46,070 nt of DNA. Source: a virus. Below, piece by piece: positions 17,709-24,763 of the stretch (positions are counted from its first letter, which is position 1; the number at the start of each line of letters is the position of its first letter). A program made the translations under genes and the position numbers. The notes beneath the pieces are model-generated. The model made no database searches, was not told the DNA's origin, and was given only the letters and a program-made list of their open reading frames with translations. Location: the IMG/VR virus record IMGVR_UViG_3300009176_000019, positions 1 through 46,070 of that record; one strand, 5' to 3'.

Positions 17709-18259
17709 CCGACGCATCGAAGTTCGTGGCCGACCTGATTCGATGGGAAGGCAGCGTGTCGCACATGTACCGCGATACGCTCGGGTACGTGACCGTCGGC
17801 GTTGGCAACCTTGTTCACGACGGCCTCGATGCTGTCTCGCTGCCGTTCCTTGTCGACGGGGAGCGGCCGGCGACGCCGAAGGAGATTGGCGACGACTTCC
17901 TGCGTGTCATCGCGCTCGCCAAGGGCATGCCCGCCCGCGCCTACCGGTCCCCGAATCCGCCGCACATCGAGCTGTCGCAGGCGTCGATTGGCGACCTGCT
18001 TCGCAACCGACTTGACCGCGAGTTCCTGCCCGGCATCCACCGCCTGCTTCCCGACTTCGACGGTTACCCGGTGACAGCACAATCGGCGCTGGTCGATATC
18101 GCCTTCAACTGCGGCGTATCAGGGCTGTCGACGTTCTCGCACCTGCTGGAGGCGTGCCGTAAGCGCGATTGGAAGATGGCGGCGTATGCCTGTCACAGGA
18201 AAACGAGCAGGGTCGAGCGGAACCAGTGGACGGAGAACAAGTTCCTGGAGGCTGCATGA
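17705..18259 (+). CDS. Endolysin, T4-type lysozyme (GH24)
   Basis: A 184-residue muramidase that cuts the MurNAc-GlcNAc bond of peptidoglycan. Glu15 in RWEG, Asp24 in YRDTLG and Thr30 in YVTVG have the same spacing as the T4 lysozyme triad Glu11-Asp20-Thr26. The helical lobe ends with residues about 115-160 (TAQSALVDIAFNCG, then the ACRKRDWKMAA helix). No signal peptide is present, so export would depend on a holin. It is joined by 4-base overlaps on both sides. Confidence 0.92.
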   Translation: MTDASKFVADLIRWEGSVSHMYRDTLGYVTVGVGNLVHDGLDAVSLPFLVDGERPATPKEIGDDFLRVIALAKGMPARAYRSPNPPHIELSQASIGDLLRNRLDREFLPGIHRLLPDFDGYPVTAQSALVDIAFNCGVSGLSTFSHLLEACRKRDWKMAAYACHRKTSRVERNQWTENKFLEAA

Positions 18260-18384
18260 CCCGCTGGCGCTGCATCCTGCTCCCGTGGCATCGGCCGGTG
18301 ATGCGCTGGTTCGGCGACAGGTGGCACAGGCACGGAATCATCGTGACGTGCTCGTGCGGCAACACCTACGAGGCGCTGCCATGA
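18256..18384 (+). CDS. Small Trp/Arg/His-rich protein (42 aa)
   Basis: Starts at ATGA overlapping the lysozyme stop. The sequence is MTRWRCILLPWHRP followed by a basic His/Trp region and a CSC pair. Perhaps membrane-associated or metal-binding. Overlaps on both sides support it; function unknown. Confidence 0.5.
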   Translation: MTRWRCILLPWHRPVMRWFGDRWHRHGIIVTCSCGNTYEALP

Positions 18385-18905
18385 CCCGCCTTATCCTCGC
18401 CGTCCTACTCCTCGCCTCCTGTCGCCAGCAAGTCAACTGGCTGCCCGATCCTCCGTGGTCAGCGGTGCCCGTCACCGTGCGGTGGGACGGCATCGATCCG
18501 GTGTTCGACGGCTCGCTGCACTACGCGGTCGACGCCTGGAATCACGCCGCTGGCTGCGACGTGCTGCGTGAAGCTGCCGATGCGCGGGTGACGGTTTCGA
18601 CGTACGACGGGACGGCATGCGGCGCACCGGCTCAGCTCGAGCGGGCCCTTGGCGCGACGGCTGGAACCTGGCGGTGCTCGGCGAACTCGGCCGAGGTACG
18701 CTTTCAGGTGATGTCGGACATCCGCAGCGTCTACGTCATCGCGGCGCACGAACTCGGGCACGTCCTAGGGCTGGGACATGACCGCAGCGCCATCATGCAG
18801 GAGGCGCCGACGCTTTACGACTCTGCGGCGGGGCACAACTTGGCCGCGCTCCCGTGGCCGTCCGACGCTGACGGGGCTGCCGTCGGCAAGAGGTACTGCC
18901 GATGA
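18381..18905 (+). CDS. Lipoprotein zinc metalloprotease (matrixin-like)
   Basis: A 174-residue protein. Residues 1-13 are a signal peptide ending in the lipobox LASC, with Cys14 as the lipidated residue and Arg, not Asp, next to it. Residues 123-133 (HELGHVLGLGH) are the full metzincin zinc site, with His123, Glu124, His127 and His133, and Met139 fits the Met-turn. It is therefore likely an active, membrane-anchored protease facing the periplasm or cell surface. It lies between lysozyme and spanin-like genes, so a role in envelope breakdown or in cutting envelope proteins is plausible. A paralogous N-terminus occurs at 35860. Confidence 0.85.
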   Translation: MTRLILAVLLLASCRQQVNWLPDPPWSAVPVTVRWDGIDPVFDGSLHYAVDAWNHAAGCDVLREAADARVTVSTYDGTACGAPAQLERALGATAGTWRCSANSAEVRFQVMSDIRSVYVIAAHELGHVLGLGHDRSAIMQEAPTLYDSAAGHNLAALPWPSDADGAAVGKRYCR

Positions 18906-19105
18906 ACGACGATGAGGTGCTCACGCTTCACGCCGAGATTCGTGGGCTGAGAGAGAAGTTGTCAAGGGCCGAACGCTGCCTCGCGTTCACCGTCGAGCAC
19001 GTCAAGGCGCTGATCGTCGTCAAGTCCGTGGCCGAATTGCGTCAGGTGCGAGGCGGCGCCGAAAACTGGCTGGCCAAGCTTGAGGAGGCTGGCAAGCCAT
19101 GCTGA
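18902..19105 (+). CDS. Small helical protein (67 aa)
   Basis: ATGA overlap with the protease gene. A charged helical protein (LHAEIRGLREKLSRAERCL) likely to form a short coiled coil, overlapping the next gene by 7 bases. No membrane segment. Function unknown. Confidence 0.55.
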   Translation: MNDDEVLTLHAEIRGLREKLSRAERCLAFTVEHVKALIVVKSVAELRQVRGGAENWLAKLEEAGKPC

Positions 19106-19656
19106 CTCGCACGCGCCTCATCCTGGCCGGAGCCCTCGTCATGGCCCTCTGCGGCTCGTTCGCAGCCGGACGCTATACGCGCACCGTGCAGACCCGCGAT
19201 GTCGTCCGCACAGAGACGCAGTGGAAGGACCGCGAGGTGGTGAAGGTCGTCCACGACGTGCAGACCGTCCACGACGTGGCGACCCAGACGCGCACGGTGA
19301 CAGTCACGAAATGGGCGAAAGCTCCCGACGGCTCGCCCGTGGTCACGCAGGAGACGCACGCGGAGCGCGACCAGCAGGCCGAGACAAAGCGCCAGGATCA
19401 CACGCAGGGCACGCAGGAGCGGCGGAGCGAGGCGCACCAGGCGACCGTCAAGACGCATACGACCGAATCACGGCCGAATTGGTCCGTGTCAGTCTTTGCC
19501 GGCGTTCAGGACGGCGGAAAGCGGCTGGTCGCCGCGCTACCAGGGCCGCTTGTCGTAGGCGTATCCGCCGAGCACCGTCTCATTGGTCCGCTCTCCGCCG
19601 GCATCTGGGGAACTACCGGTCGCGCGGCTGGTATCTCGGTGCGCCTGGATTTCTGA
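19099..19656 (+). CDS. Spanin-like membrane-anchored protein (185 aa)
   Basis: Residues about 6-23 form one N-terminal membrane segment. Residues 25-130 are Thr/Val/Gln/Arg/Glu-rich and probably extended or coiled. Residues about 130-185 are beta strands ending in Phe (PLVVGVSAEHRL; AAGISVRLDF), like the end of an outer-membrane strand. An inner-membrane anchor with a periplasmic rod and an outer-membrane-type end is what a one-piece envelope-spanning lysis protein would need, but it differs from known u-spanins, which begin with a lipid anchor. Its last 120 bases overlap a convergent minus-strand gene. Confidence 0.6.
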   Translation: MLTRTRLILAGALVMALCGSFAAGRYTRTVQTRDVVRTETQWKDREVVKVVHDVQTVHDVATQTRTVTVTKWAKAPDGSPVVTQETHAERDQQAETKRQDHTQGTQERRSEAHQATVKTHTTESRPNWSVSVFAGVQDGGKRLVAALPGPLVVGVSAEHRLIGPLSAGIWGTTGRAAGISVRLDF

Positions 19657-19965
19657 CAGCTGCACCCTGAGCGGGTCCGGGCGAGGCTGCGGTTCCAGCG
19701 CTGGCGCATCGACTCGCTTGTACCGCGGCCCGCAGAGCGTCTCGGCAGCGCGCGCAAACATGCGTCCGACGCGCGTCACCTGGCCGTTTCCACCTTGCGC
19801 GTGGAAGTGGAAGTTCCCGGTGCCACCGCCACCGGCGCCTAGGACCATCTCTCGATGGTCGGACGGGAACGCCAGCCCGCACTTGAGGCAGACCCATACG
19901 TCCGTAGTCGGGCCAACCTCTCCTGGTCCTCGGCGCTTTCCCTTCCCCTTGCCGTGAAGTCCCAT
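19537..19965 (-). CDS. Last gene of the minus-strand early operon, zinc-finger-like (142 aa)
   Basis: A perfect-looking AGGAGG site precedes the ATG on the minus strand. Residues 1-15 are basic (HGKGKGKRR). Residues about 26-34 (CLKCGLAFP) with following His residues may bind zinc, and FHFHAQGGNG follows. The C-terminal 40 residues lie antisense to the spanin-like gene, an unusual 120-base convergent overlap. The stop is natural, but the tail may be a readthrough into junk. No family recognised. Confidence 0.6.
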   Translation of the reverse strand: MGLHGKGKGKRRGPGEVGPTTDVWVCLKCGLAFPSDHREMVLGAGGGGTGNFHFHAQGGNGQVTRVGRMFARAAETLCGPRYKRVDAPALEPQPRPDPLRVQLSEIQAHRDTSRATGSSPDAGGERTNETVLGGYAYDKRPW

Positions 19966-19974
19966 TCGATCCTC

Positions 19975-20265
19975 CTATCCTAGCGCCCCGACCGCCCGGA
20001 GCGCATCTTCCTCGGTCAGCACGACGACGAAGCTTTCGGGGAATCGCTGCCGCATCCACTCTTCTGAGTCGGTAAGCTCGCGCTTCGAAGGCGGCTTGCT
20101 AGGGTCCTTTACCTCAATGAACACCGGCGCCCCTGTCTTTCGGTGCCGCGCCAGGAAGTCGTAGCCGACTCCGCCATGTTGTCGCATATCCTTGGCTACG
20201 GTGACCTTGCGCAGCGCCTTGCCGATGGCCGAGTGGTTACCGTCGACATTCGATGCGTACCTCAC
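19975..20265 (-). CDS. Small PD-(D/E)XK nuclease, VRR-NUC-like (96 aa)
   Basis: GTG start forming a GTGA overlap with the upstream stop. Asp36 in GYDFLAR, Glu51 and Lys53 in FIEVKD give the PD-(D/E)XK catalytic pattern, and the N-terminal HSAIGKAL with GGVGYDFL matches small VRR-NUC or resolvase-like nucleases of phages. It may act as a structure-specific nuclease in replication or recombination. The spacing and completeness make an active site likely. Confidence 0.75.
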   Translation of the reverse strand: MRYASNVDGNHSAIGKALRKVTVAKDMRQHGGVGYDFLARHRKTGAPVFIEVKDPSKPPSKRELTDSEEWMRQRFPESFVVVLTEEDALRAVGALG

Positions 20266-20969
20266 TTGGGCGCCGGCTTCCCGTCGCGGATGGCCTCGGC
20301 GATGTCCGCCTCGTCGAACTGGTCGCGCCGGTGTGCCAGCTTGAACTTTAGCAGTTCTGCGCACGCGACACGGACGCACCGCTCGCGCTCGGCAGCGACC
20401 GCCTGCTTTACCGATACCAGCGCCTCGTCGCGCTCCGACGTCAGTACGGACAATTCGGCTTTCAAGCGCGCGTTTTCATCGCGGTCGGCCGTGGCGAGCC
20501 TGCGTGCCTCGTCACGCTCGCGTCGGTACTTCTCTCGGTCGCACCTCACGCGCTCGATGGCATCGCTGTACGCCTCGCGCTCCCGTTCGGCGGCGGCGAG
20601 CCGCGCTTCGAGGACAGTGACCTCGTCGGCAAGCTTCTCGACGCTAGCGCGGCGCTCGTCTTTCCGGTCCCATGCCCAACGGATTCTCCTGATCCTCGCG
20701 CTCAGCGGCTCGGCGGGTGCGCCCTGGGCCGGCGCGGGCGGCAACGGGTTGGTCGGGTGCTCTGCATTCCAGCGGTCACGGGCGCCAGCTTCTAGCGCGG
20801 AGGTGATTTGCGCGTCCGTGATGACTGGATATGCAGCGCGCTCCTCGGGAGACAGGCTACGCAGGACCGACGGCACCTCATCAGCCGCTCTTGCAGGTTG
20901 CTCGGCGGGCGGCTCGACCTTGACGATGCGCATACCGGCTTCCCATCCAATCATGAACTCGCTCTTCAT
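20262..20969 (-). CDS. Coiled-coil protein (235 aa)
   Basis: Residues about 105-195 are an almost unbroken Glu/Arg/Ala heptad region (LEARLAAAEREREAY onward), so a long coiled coil. The N-terminus has MIGWEAGMRIVKVEPP and a Pro/Ala linker around residues 70-85. Linked by 4-base overlaps to both neighbours. No family recognised; perhaps a scaffold for other early proteins. Confidence 0.65.
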   Translation of the reverse strand: MKSEFMIGWEAGMRIVKVEPPAEQPARAADEVPSVLRSLSPEERAAYPVITDAQITSALEAGARDRWNAEHPTNPLPPAPAQGAPAEPLSARIRRIRWAWDRKDERRASVEKLADEVTVLEARLAAAEREREAYSDAIERVRCDREKYRRERDEARRLATADRDENARLKAELSVLTSERDEALVSVKQAVAAERERCVRVACAELLKFKLAHRRDQFDEADIAEAIRDGKPAPK

Positions 20970-21517
20970 GCCGCCACGTTAAGCACGGCGAAGACCCCTC
21001 GCAGTTCCTTGGCCGCCACGTCCCTCGCGGACACTGCTTCGGCGAAGTCATCGAAGTACTCGATCCAAACCGGCCTCCCGCTTGAGTCCTGAATCCTGGC
21101 CCTCCACTTTCGCATGTCCTTCCTCCAGTCGACGCCAATCGCTCCGCTTGTGTTCCTGGTCGTGATGCGCCGATTCCACGAGTTCGTTTTCGGCGTCGCC
21201 GCGCGCAGATTGTCCTCTGCGTTGTTTAACGGCTGTCCGTCAGCGTGGTCGAGCAGCTTAGCGCTGGCGTTCCCCATCAGCGCCCATACGAGCTGATGCA
21301 ACATCAGTCCCTTCCGGCGCTTGCGCTTGCCACACGCGCGCAGGCCCCCGTCGGGATGCGGGATCCATGTCCTCGCCATCAGCCGCCTTCCTTCGGCGCG
21401 GTGGTCGCAATAGACAAGCGACCATGAGTGTTTCTCTATCTCATCACGGAATCTCTCCGGGGCGATCACGGATACAGTTCCAAACCGTGCGCTCACTATT
21501 TCGAACGTGAAATTCAC
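20966..21517 (-). CDS. HNH endonuclease with AP2 DNA-binding domain
   Basis: A 183-residue protein. His74 in MLHQLVW, Asp90-His91 and the NNAEDNLR segment near 98-105 form the HNH core. Residues about 123-176 (NTSGAIGVDWRKDMRKWRA, DFAEAVSARD) match AP2-type DNA-binding domains that often follow HNH in homing endonucleases. This kind of gene spreads between phages by cutting genomes that lack it. It nevertheless shares 4-base overlaps with both neighbours, so it is integrated in the operon. Confidence 0.88.
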   Translation of the reverse strand: MNFTFEIVSARFGTVSVIAPERFRDEIEKHSWSLVYCDHRAEGRRLMARTWIPHPDGGLRACGKRKRRKGLMLHQLVWALMGNASAKLLDHADGQPLNNAEDNLRAATPKTNSWNRRITTRNTSGAIGVDWRKDMRKWRARIQDSSGRPVWIEYFDDFAEAVSARDVAAKELRGVFAVLNVAA

Positions 21518-21882
21518 GGCGTTCCACCGACTGGCACGATCGCGCCCATCTCGACGGCGTGGACCGCGCAGGATCTTGGTTCACTTCCGTGGCGATACCC
21601 GTACCTAGGATGACCTGGACAACGCGCATCCCTCGTGCAGGTGTCATCGTCTTCGACGCCGTCAGTCGTCCACCCATCCGCCAACTTGTACCCCGGCGGG
21701 ATAGGTCCGGCAGCGGCGGGCGTGGCTTTCGGCTCCGTAGCAACAGGCTCCGTTTCCGCCGCTGCCGAAAATTTGGTGACCGCCGTCTCCAGCTTCGCGA
21801 TTCGGTCGGCCATGCGGTGGATGACCGAGTTGTGCACTTCCCTGCCCAGGTCTCCCATCTCGCAGATTTCGCAGTAGCTCAT
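21514..21882 (-). CDS. Hypothetical protein with Cys/His motifs (122 aa)
   Basis: N-terminal CEICEMGD and C-terminal CPGHPRYGYRHGSEPRSCAVH could bind zinc. Between them is a helix (residues about 20-40) and an Ala/Pro/Glu linker. Overlaps both neighbours by 4 bases. No family recognised. Confidence 0.6.
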   Translation of the reverse strand: MSYCEICEMGDLGREVHNSVIHRMADRIAKLETAVTKFSAAAETEPVATEPKATPAAAGPIPPGYKLADGWTTDGVEDDDTCTRDARCPGHPRYGYRHGSEPRSCAVHAVEMGAIVPVGGTP

Positions 21883-22067
21883 CGTTCAACTCCAGGCTTC
21901 GCGCTGTTTTCCAGGTCCCACAGCTTCGCCGCGATCCACTTGATATCGCTGCCGTGGTACCTGTACTGATCTCCACCTTCAAGGGCAGCGAGACGCGCCT
22001 CCATCTCGGCCTTTAGCACGGCAATACGTTGTCCCCGCGGCATGTTCTTTTCTTCCTCCGGGGTCAT
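21879..22067 (-). CDS. Small hypothetical protein (62 aa)
   Basis: The ATG giving MTPEEEKNMPRGQ is preceded by GGGAGGAG and overlaps the upstream stop as ATGA; the longer frame upstream is basic and Arg/His-rich and unlikely. Two helices and an aromatic C-terminal part (YRYHGSDIKWIAAKLWDLE). Function unknown. Confidence 0.6.
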   Translation of the reverse strand: MTPEEEKNMPRGQRIAVLKAEMEARLAALEGGDQYRYHGSDIKWIAAKLWDLENSAKPGVER

Positions 22068-22414
22068 GTCTCCTCCCCTCCGAGCGCCAAGGCGCGCCGG
22101 GCAATGCGCTCGATGTAATCGAGGCCTCGGCAATTGCGATATCCGGCGTGTAGATTGTGTTCGCAGGCGCCAAGGTCTGAGCAGTCCTTGGCCTCCGCGA
22201 CGTCACGCAGCAGCTGCTCCAGCGCCGCCTTGTACCTCAGCGCCTCGGGGCACGAGCAGCGCTCGACGGGGCGCGGGTCCGGGTTCAGCGGCTTCCGTGC
22301 TTCAGCGCATCCAGGCGTGCAGTAGTACACGCCTGTCGCCAGATGCTCGCACCATTCCAGCGAGCCACATGTCGGCTCGCACGTCCGCCCCGCCTCGGGC
22401 TTGTCGGCGGTCAT
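22064..22414 (-). CDS. Cys-rich hypothetical protein (116 aa)
   Basis: The ATG giving MTADKPEAGRTCEP overlaps the upstream stop. Cysteines occur in pairs (TCEPTCGSLEWCEH, YYCTPGCAEA, CSCPEA, CSDLGACEHN, NCRG), suggesting one or two zinc sites or disulfides, with a helix in the middle. No signal peptide, so zinc binding in the cytoplasm is more likely. Function unknown. Confidence 0.6.
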   Translation of the reverse strand: MTADKPEAGRTCEPTCGSLEWCEHLATGVYYCTPGCAEARKPLNPDPRPVERCSCPEALRYKAALEQLLRDVAEAKDCSDLGACEHNLHAGYRNCRGLDYIERIARRALALGGEET

Positions 22415-22830
22415 GGAGTTCCCCTCAGCTTCGCGACCATGGCGAGACGCTTGTGCTCCACGCACGTCCCGTACTCAGGGAGCCATCCGCATGATCCGTC
22501 CTCGTTCGGAAGGCACGCGCGGTCAACTTCCTCGCTGCCAAGGTCAAGATTCTCAAGCAGCTCCAAGCACTCGGCGCGCTCCTTCGCCGCGACCGCGATG
22601 ATGTCGGTCACCTGCGCGTTGCGGCCGTCAAGCTCGGCTCGCAGCGTGATTTCCGTCGTCTGCCGAACCAGCGCGTCGGCCATCAGCTTCTCGTTCTCCG
22701 CTCGCAGCCGCTCGTTTTCGTCGGCGATGGCGACGATGACCGCGGCGTGAGGCGGCTCCGGGTATCGGCCGATCCTTGACCGCGCCCATGCAACTTGCGC
22801 CGCAATCTCCTCCTTGCTCGGCGCGCTCAT
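22411..22830 (-). CDS. Coiled-coil hypothetical protein (139 aa)
   Basis: ATG at the 4-base overlap with the upstream gene. Residues about 40-85 are helical (ADENERLRAENEKLMADAL). The C-terminal part has CGWLPEYGTCVEHKRL, possibly metal-binding. The N-terminus (SKEEIAAQVAWARSRIGRYPEPPHAAV) resembles other small phage proteins of unknown function. Confidence 0.6.
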   Translation of the reverse strand: MSAPSKEEIAAQVAWARSRIGRYPEPPHAAVIVAIADENERLRAENEKLMADALVRQTTEITLRAELDGRNAQVTDIIAVAAKERAECLELLENLDLGSEEVDRACLPNEDGSCGWLPEYGTCVEHKRLAMVAKLRGTP

Positions 22831-23096
22831 GGCCTGACCTCGATGTGCGATAGGTGAACGCCGCCGGTCACGCCAAAGACCTTCACTATCACCGAACCAT
22901 CTCCGATCGCCCACGCCTCTGATCGCGTCGTTGTATCAAGCGGCGGAACGCCGTCGATCGGTGGATAGATCGGCCAGTACCTGACCGAGGTCCCTATCGG
23001 ATGCGCGGCGTTCCACGACTCGGCGGTATGGCCGGCACTCAACTGGCGTCGCCGCGCGTTCCGCTTCCTGTCCATGCTCTTCCCGACGTACGGCAT
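22827..23096 (-). CDS. Small basic/beta hypothetical protein (89 aa)
   Basis: ATG preceded by GGGAGGGAAG. The N-terminus is basic (GKSMDRKRNARRRQL), then a beta domain (YWPIYPPIDGV, DGSVIVKVFGVTGGVHL). The upstream stop overlaps its start as TGATG. Function unknown. Confidence 0.6.
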   Translation of the reverse strand: MPYVGKSMDRKRNARRRQLSAGHTAESWNAAHPIGTSVRYWPIYPPIDGVPPLDTTTRSEAWAIGDGSVIVKVFGVTGGVHLSHIEVRP

Positions 23097-23206
23097 CACT
23101 TCCCTCCCATCAGCCAGACGACCAGGTCCAACGGCCCGGCCAGCAGTCCCCACGCGCCGCACACGATGACGGCGAACTCCAGCGGGCGAATGCGCGAAAT
23201 GTTCAT
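23096..23206 (-). CDS. First gene of the minus-strand early operon: 36-aa membrane peptide
   Basis: A clear ATG-to-TGA frame with GGAG upstream. Residues about 9-33 are hydrophobic (LEFAVIVCGAWGLLAG then LDLVVWLM), so one membrane helix or a hairpin. It starts right after the divergent control region at 23207-23259 and overlaps the next gene by 1 base, so it should be the first product made from this operon. Possibly a small inner-membrane early protein acting on the host envelope or on superinfection. Confidence 0.6.
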   Translation of the reverse strand: MNISRIRPLEFAVIVCGAWGLLAGPLDLVVWLMGGK

Positions 23207-23213
23207 GACTCCG

Positions 23214-23243
23214 GTTGTACCCGATTGACCGATGCTTACGCAA
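23214..23243 (-). promoter_or_regulatory. Weak minus-strand early promoter
   Basis: On the minus strand a TTGCGT (23243-23238), 18-base spacer and TACAAC (23219-23214) end 7 bases before the ATG at 23206. The -35 is poor. It lies across the palindromic box of the divergent plus promoter, so one repressor could control both. A GGAG sequence before the ATG means leaderless translation need not be invoked. Confidence 0.35.
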
Positions 23244-23253
23244 GCGCTATTTT
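23225..23253 (+). promoter_or_regulatory. Leaderless early promoter with operator box
   Basis: TTGACC (23225-23230), a 17-base spacer and TATTTT (23248-23253), with ATG only 6 bases later at 23260. The spacer holds GATGCTTACGCAAG (23231-23244), a near-palindrome repeated almost exactly in the next promoter at 23463-23491. A start about 6-7 bases after the -10 would fall on the ATG. No ribosome site can fit. Confidence 0.7.
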
Positions 23254-23259
23254 GAACCA

Positions 23260-23466
23260 ATGACAACCGCATCGTCCATCAAGAAGAAGAAAGCAGTCAG
23301 CGCCGCCGCGAGTGCCATGGCGAAGGCCAGGGCGAAGAAACTCAGCCCGAAACGCCGCGAAAAAATAGCCCGCGACGCGGCTAACGCGCGATGGCAGAAG
23401 GTCAAGCTGGACGCGTCTCTGACTCCCGGCGACTGGACATCAGACGAGCCTGACGAAATTCCTTGA
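23260..23466 (+). CDS. Small basic protein, first gene of the plus-strand early operon (68 aa)
   Basis: Residues 5-35 are Lys/Ala-rich (SSIKKKKAVSAAASAMAKARAKK), followed by LSPKRREKIARDAANARW, a motif common in small phage or plasmid DNA-binding proteins, then an acidic tail. It is the first gene after the divergent control region and probably leaderless. Candidate early DNA-binding regulator, perhaps binding the nearby box; this is inference. Confidence 0.65.
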   Translation: MTTASSIKKKKAVSAAASAMAKARAKKLSPKRREKIARDAANARWQKVKLDASLTPGDWTSDEPDEIP

Positions 23467-23491
23467 CGATGGATGCTTGCGCAAGTAAGGT
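23463..23491 (+). promoter_or_regulatory. Second leaderless early promoter with the same operator box
   Basis: TTGACG (23463-23468), 17-base spacer, TAAGGT (23486-23491), ATG 7 bases later at 23499. The spacer holds GATGCTTGCGCAAG (23472-23485), which differs from the box in the previous promoter at one position and contains the perfect palindrome CTTGCGCAAG. The promoter overlaps the stop of the preceding gene. Confidence 0.65.
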
Positions 23492-23498
23492 CTTAGTC

Positions 23499-23681
23499 AT
23501 GACGAACGAACACGAGGCCCGCTGTGAATGCGGCCACCTGCTCTGGCAGCACGAGGATGGCATCGGCTGCCTCATCCCGGACTGCCCGTGTGCAGAGTAC
23601 GAATGGGACCGCGCCTGCTCGCACTGCGGCAACGTTCACGACCCGGACATCAGCGCCGACATCGCGGAGGACATGAAATGA
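23499..23681 (+). CDS. Small zinc-binding protein (60 aa)
   Basis: Cys/His pairs are visible: CECGHLLWQH, CLIPDCPC and CSHCGNVHD, which suggest one or two zinc knuckles in a very small protein. An acidic tail follows. Probably translated from its own leaderless mRNA. The stop overlaps the next start. Function unknown. Confidence 0.6.
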   Translation: MTNEHEARCECGHLLWQHEDGIGCLIPDCPCAEYEWDRACSHCGNVHDPDISADIAEDMK

Positions 23682-23821
23682 AGCTCGCACCACTTGTTCC
23701 CGAGCCAGAGCCTATCTCGGCGCTCATCGCAGCAATCGTCAGATTCGAGTCAGCGCCCGTCGACGAGTTCGAGGCGCCTACCAAGGTTGAGCGGCCGTGC
23801 GCCGCGGAAGGGATGGAGTGA
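23678..23821 (+). CDS. Small acidic peptide (47 aa)
   Basis: ATGA overlap with the previous gene. Composition is Glu/Pro/Ala-rich (VPEPEPISALIAAIVRFES). Function unknown; could be a mimic of a nucleic-acid surface or an unstructured partner. Confidence 0.45.
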   Translation: MKLAPLVPEPEPISALIAAIVRFESAPVDEFEAPTKVERPCAAEGME

Positions 23822-23824
23822 ACC

Positions 23825-24007
23825 ATGTTGACCAACAAGAAGCGAGCCATTCAGAAGACCAGCAACATCAAGCCTGCTCCGGCTGGTCATCACGTGACGC
23901 CGGAGATGCGCAAGGCGCACGCGGTGTCCATCGCGAACCGTGACGACGCGCGATACATGCACGCCGAAGACTGCACGTGCGGAAACCATAAGCGAAGGTC
24001 GGCCTAG
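23825..24007 (+). CDS. Small basic protein with C-terminal Cys/His motif (60 aa)
   Basis: Begins 3 bases after the previous stop. Basic N-terminus (TNKKRAIQKTSNIK), then HVTPEMRKAHAVSIANRDDARY and a CTCGNHKRRSA tail that may bind zinc. Function unknown. Confidence 0.5.
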   Translation: MLTNKKRAIQKTSNIKPAPAGHHVTPEMRKAHAVSIANRDDARYMHAEDCTCGNHKRRSA

Positions 24008-24009
24008 CC

Positions 24010-24141
24010 GTGCGCTCCTACGTTCTCCTCATCGGTTCCTGGCTCGGCGTCGACAACCGTACCGCCGTCCAACTGCTCACCGCCGACGAGGTCGAGTGCC
24101 TGCTGGTCGAGGCGATGTGCCGAAAGGCGGTGTGGTCGTGA
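24010..24141 (+). CDS. Very small protein (43 aa)
   Basis: GTG start 2 bases after the previous stop; the frame runs MRSYVLLIGSWLGVDN then an Ala/Leu/Glu-rich helix and stops inside the next GTGA overlap. The chain of close overlaps supports it. Function unknown. Confidence 0.45.
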   Translation: MRSYVLLIGSWLGVDNRTAVQLLTADEVECLLVEAMCRKAVWS

Positions 24142-24533
24142 TTGGAATGGGCGCGATGATTCGCATGCTCGGCGGACAAAACGACGCTGCCAAGCTCGTG
24201 GAGTCGGTCGGCAAGAAAATCGCATCTGTCAAGGTCGACGGAGACGTGCTTCGGTTCGACATGGAAGACGGATCTACCTTCGGCCTGACGGACATGGCGC
24301 AGTCGTGCTGCGAGTCGAGGCACATGAGCTGTGACGACGACCTGACGAAGTTCACGGGCGCCGAGTTCAGAGGCGCACGCATCGCCGACGGTCCGCGAAA
24401 GGACGACGAATACGGATACTGCGATGACAGCCAGTTCCTGATCGTCGAGACAAGCCTCGGCGAGTTCACCGTCGTCAACCACAACGAGCACAACGGCTAT
24501 TACGGTGGGTTTTCCATGGAGGTCGTCCCATGA
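24138..24533 (+). CDS. DUF7448-like phage protein (131 aa)
   Basis: GTG start in a GTGA overlap. The middle (SCCESRHMSCDDDLTKFTGAE) and end (NHNEHNGYYGGFSMEV) are the conserved segments of a phage protein family that I recall as DUF7448. The two adjacent Cys and nearby Asp/His residues may form a metal site. Function of the family is not known to me. An early, non-virion role is implied by position. Confidence 0.65.
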   Translation: MIGMGAMIRMLGGQNDAAKLVESVGKKIASVKVDGDVLRFDMEDGSTFGLTDMAQSCCESRHMSCDDDLTKFTGAEFRGARIADGPRKDDEYGYCDDSQFLIVETSLGEFTVVNHNEHNGYYGGFSMEVVP

Positions 24534-24763
24534 CCATCGACGAGAAGCTGACCGAGGTGACCCGTCGGGCCATCGAGAGCCTTGACCTGACCGGCGCGTT
24601 TAAGGCCGACCACCCGAGCACGCTCGGCCTGCACGTCTACAATCACGACGGCTACTGGACTATCGAGCGGATTCGAGATGGCGAGGTCGTCGACGTCTAC
24701 GTCGGTGCGCCCGATCTGGCCGACGCACTGAACCACATCGCACACTGGCTGAGGACGGCGTGA
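24530..24763 (+). CDS. Hypothetical protein (77 aa)
   Basis: ATGA overlap on the left and GTGA overlap on the right. Alpha/beta composition with HVYNHDGYWTIERI and a C-terminal helix (DALNHIAHWLRTA). Function unknown. Confidence 0.6.
   Translation: MTIDEKLTEVTRRAIESLDLTGAFKADHPSTLGLHVYNHDGYWTIERIRDGEVVDVYVGAPDLADALNHIAHWLRTA

Noticed and set aside
17039-18082. Minus-strand reading frame (347 codons) opposite the lysis cassette
   Set aside because: Covers the lysozyme antisense; composition is Arg/Ser/His-rich; lysozyme motifs on the plus strand are clear.
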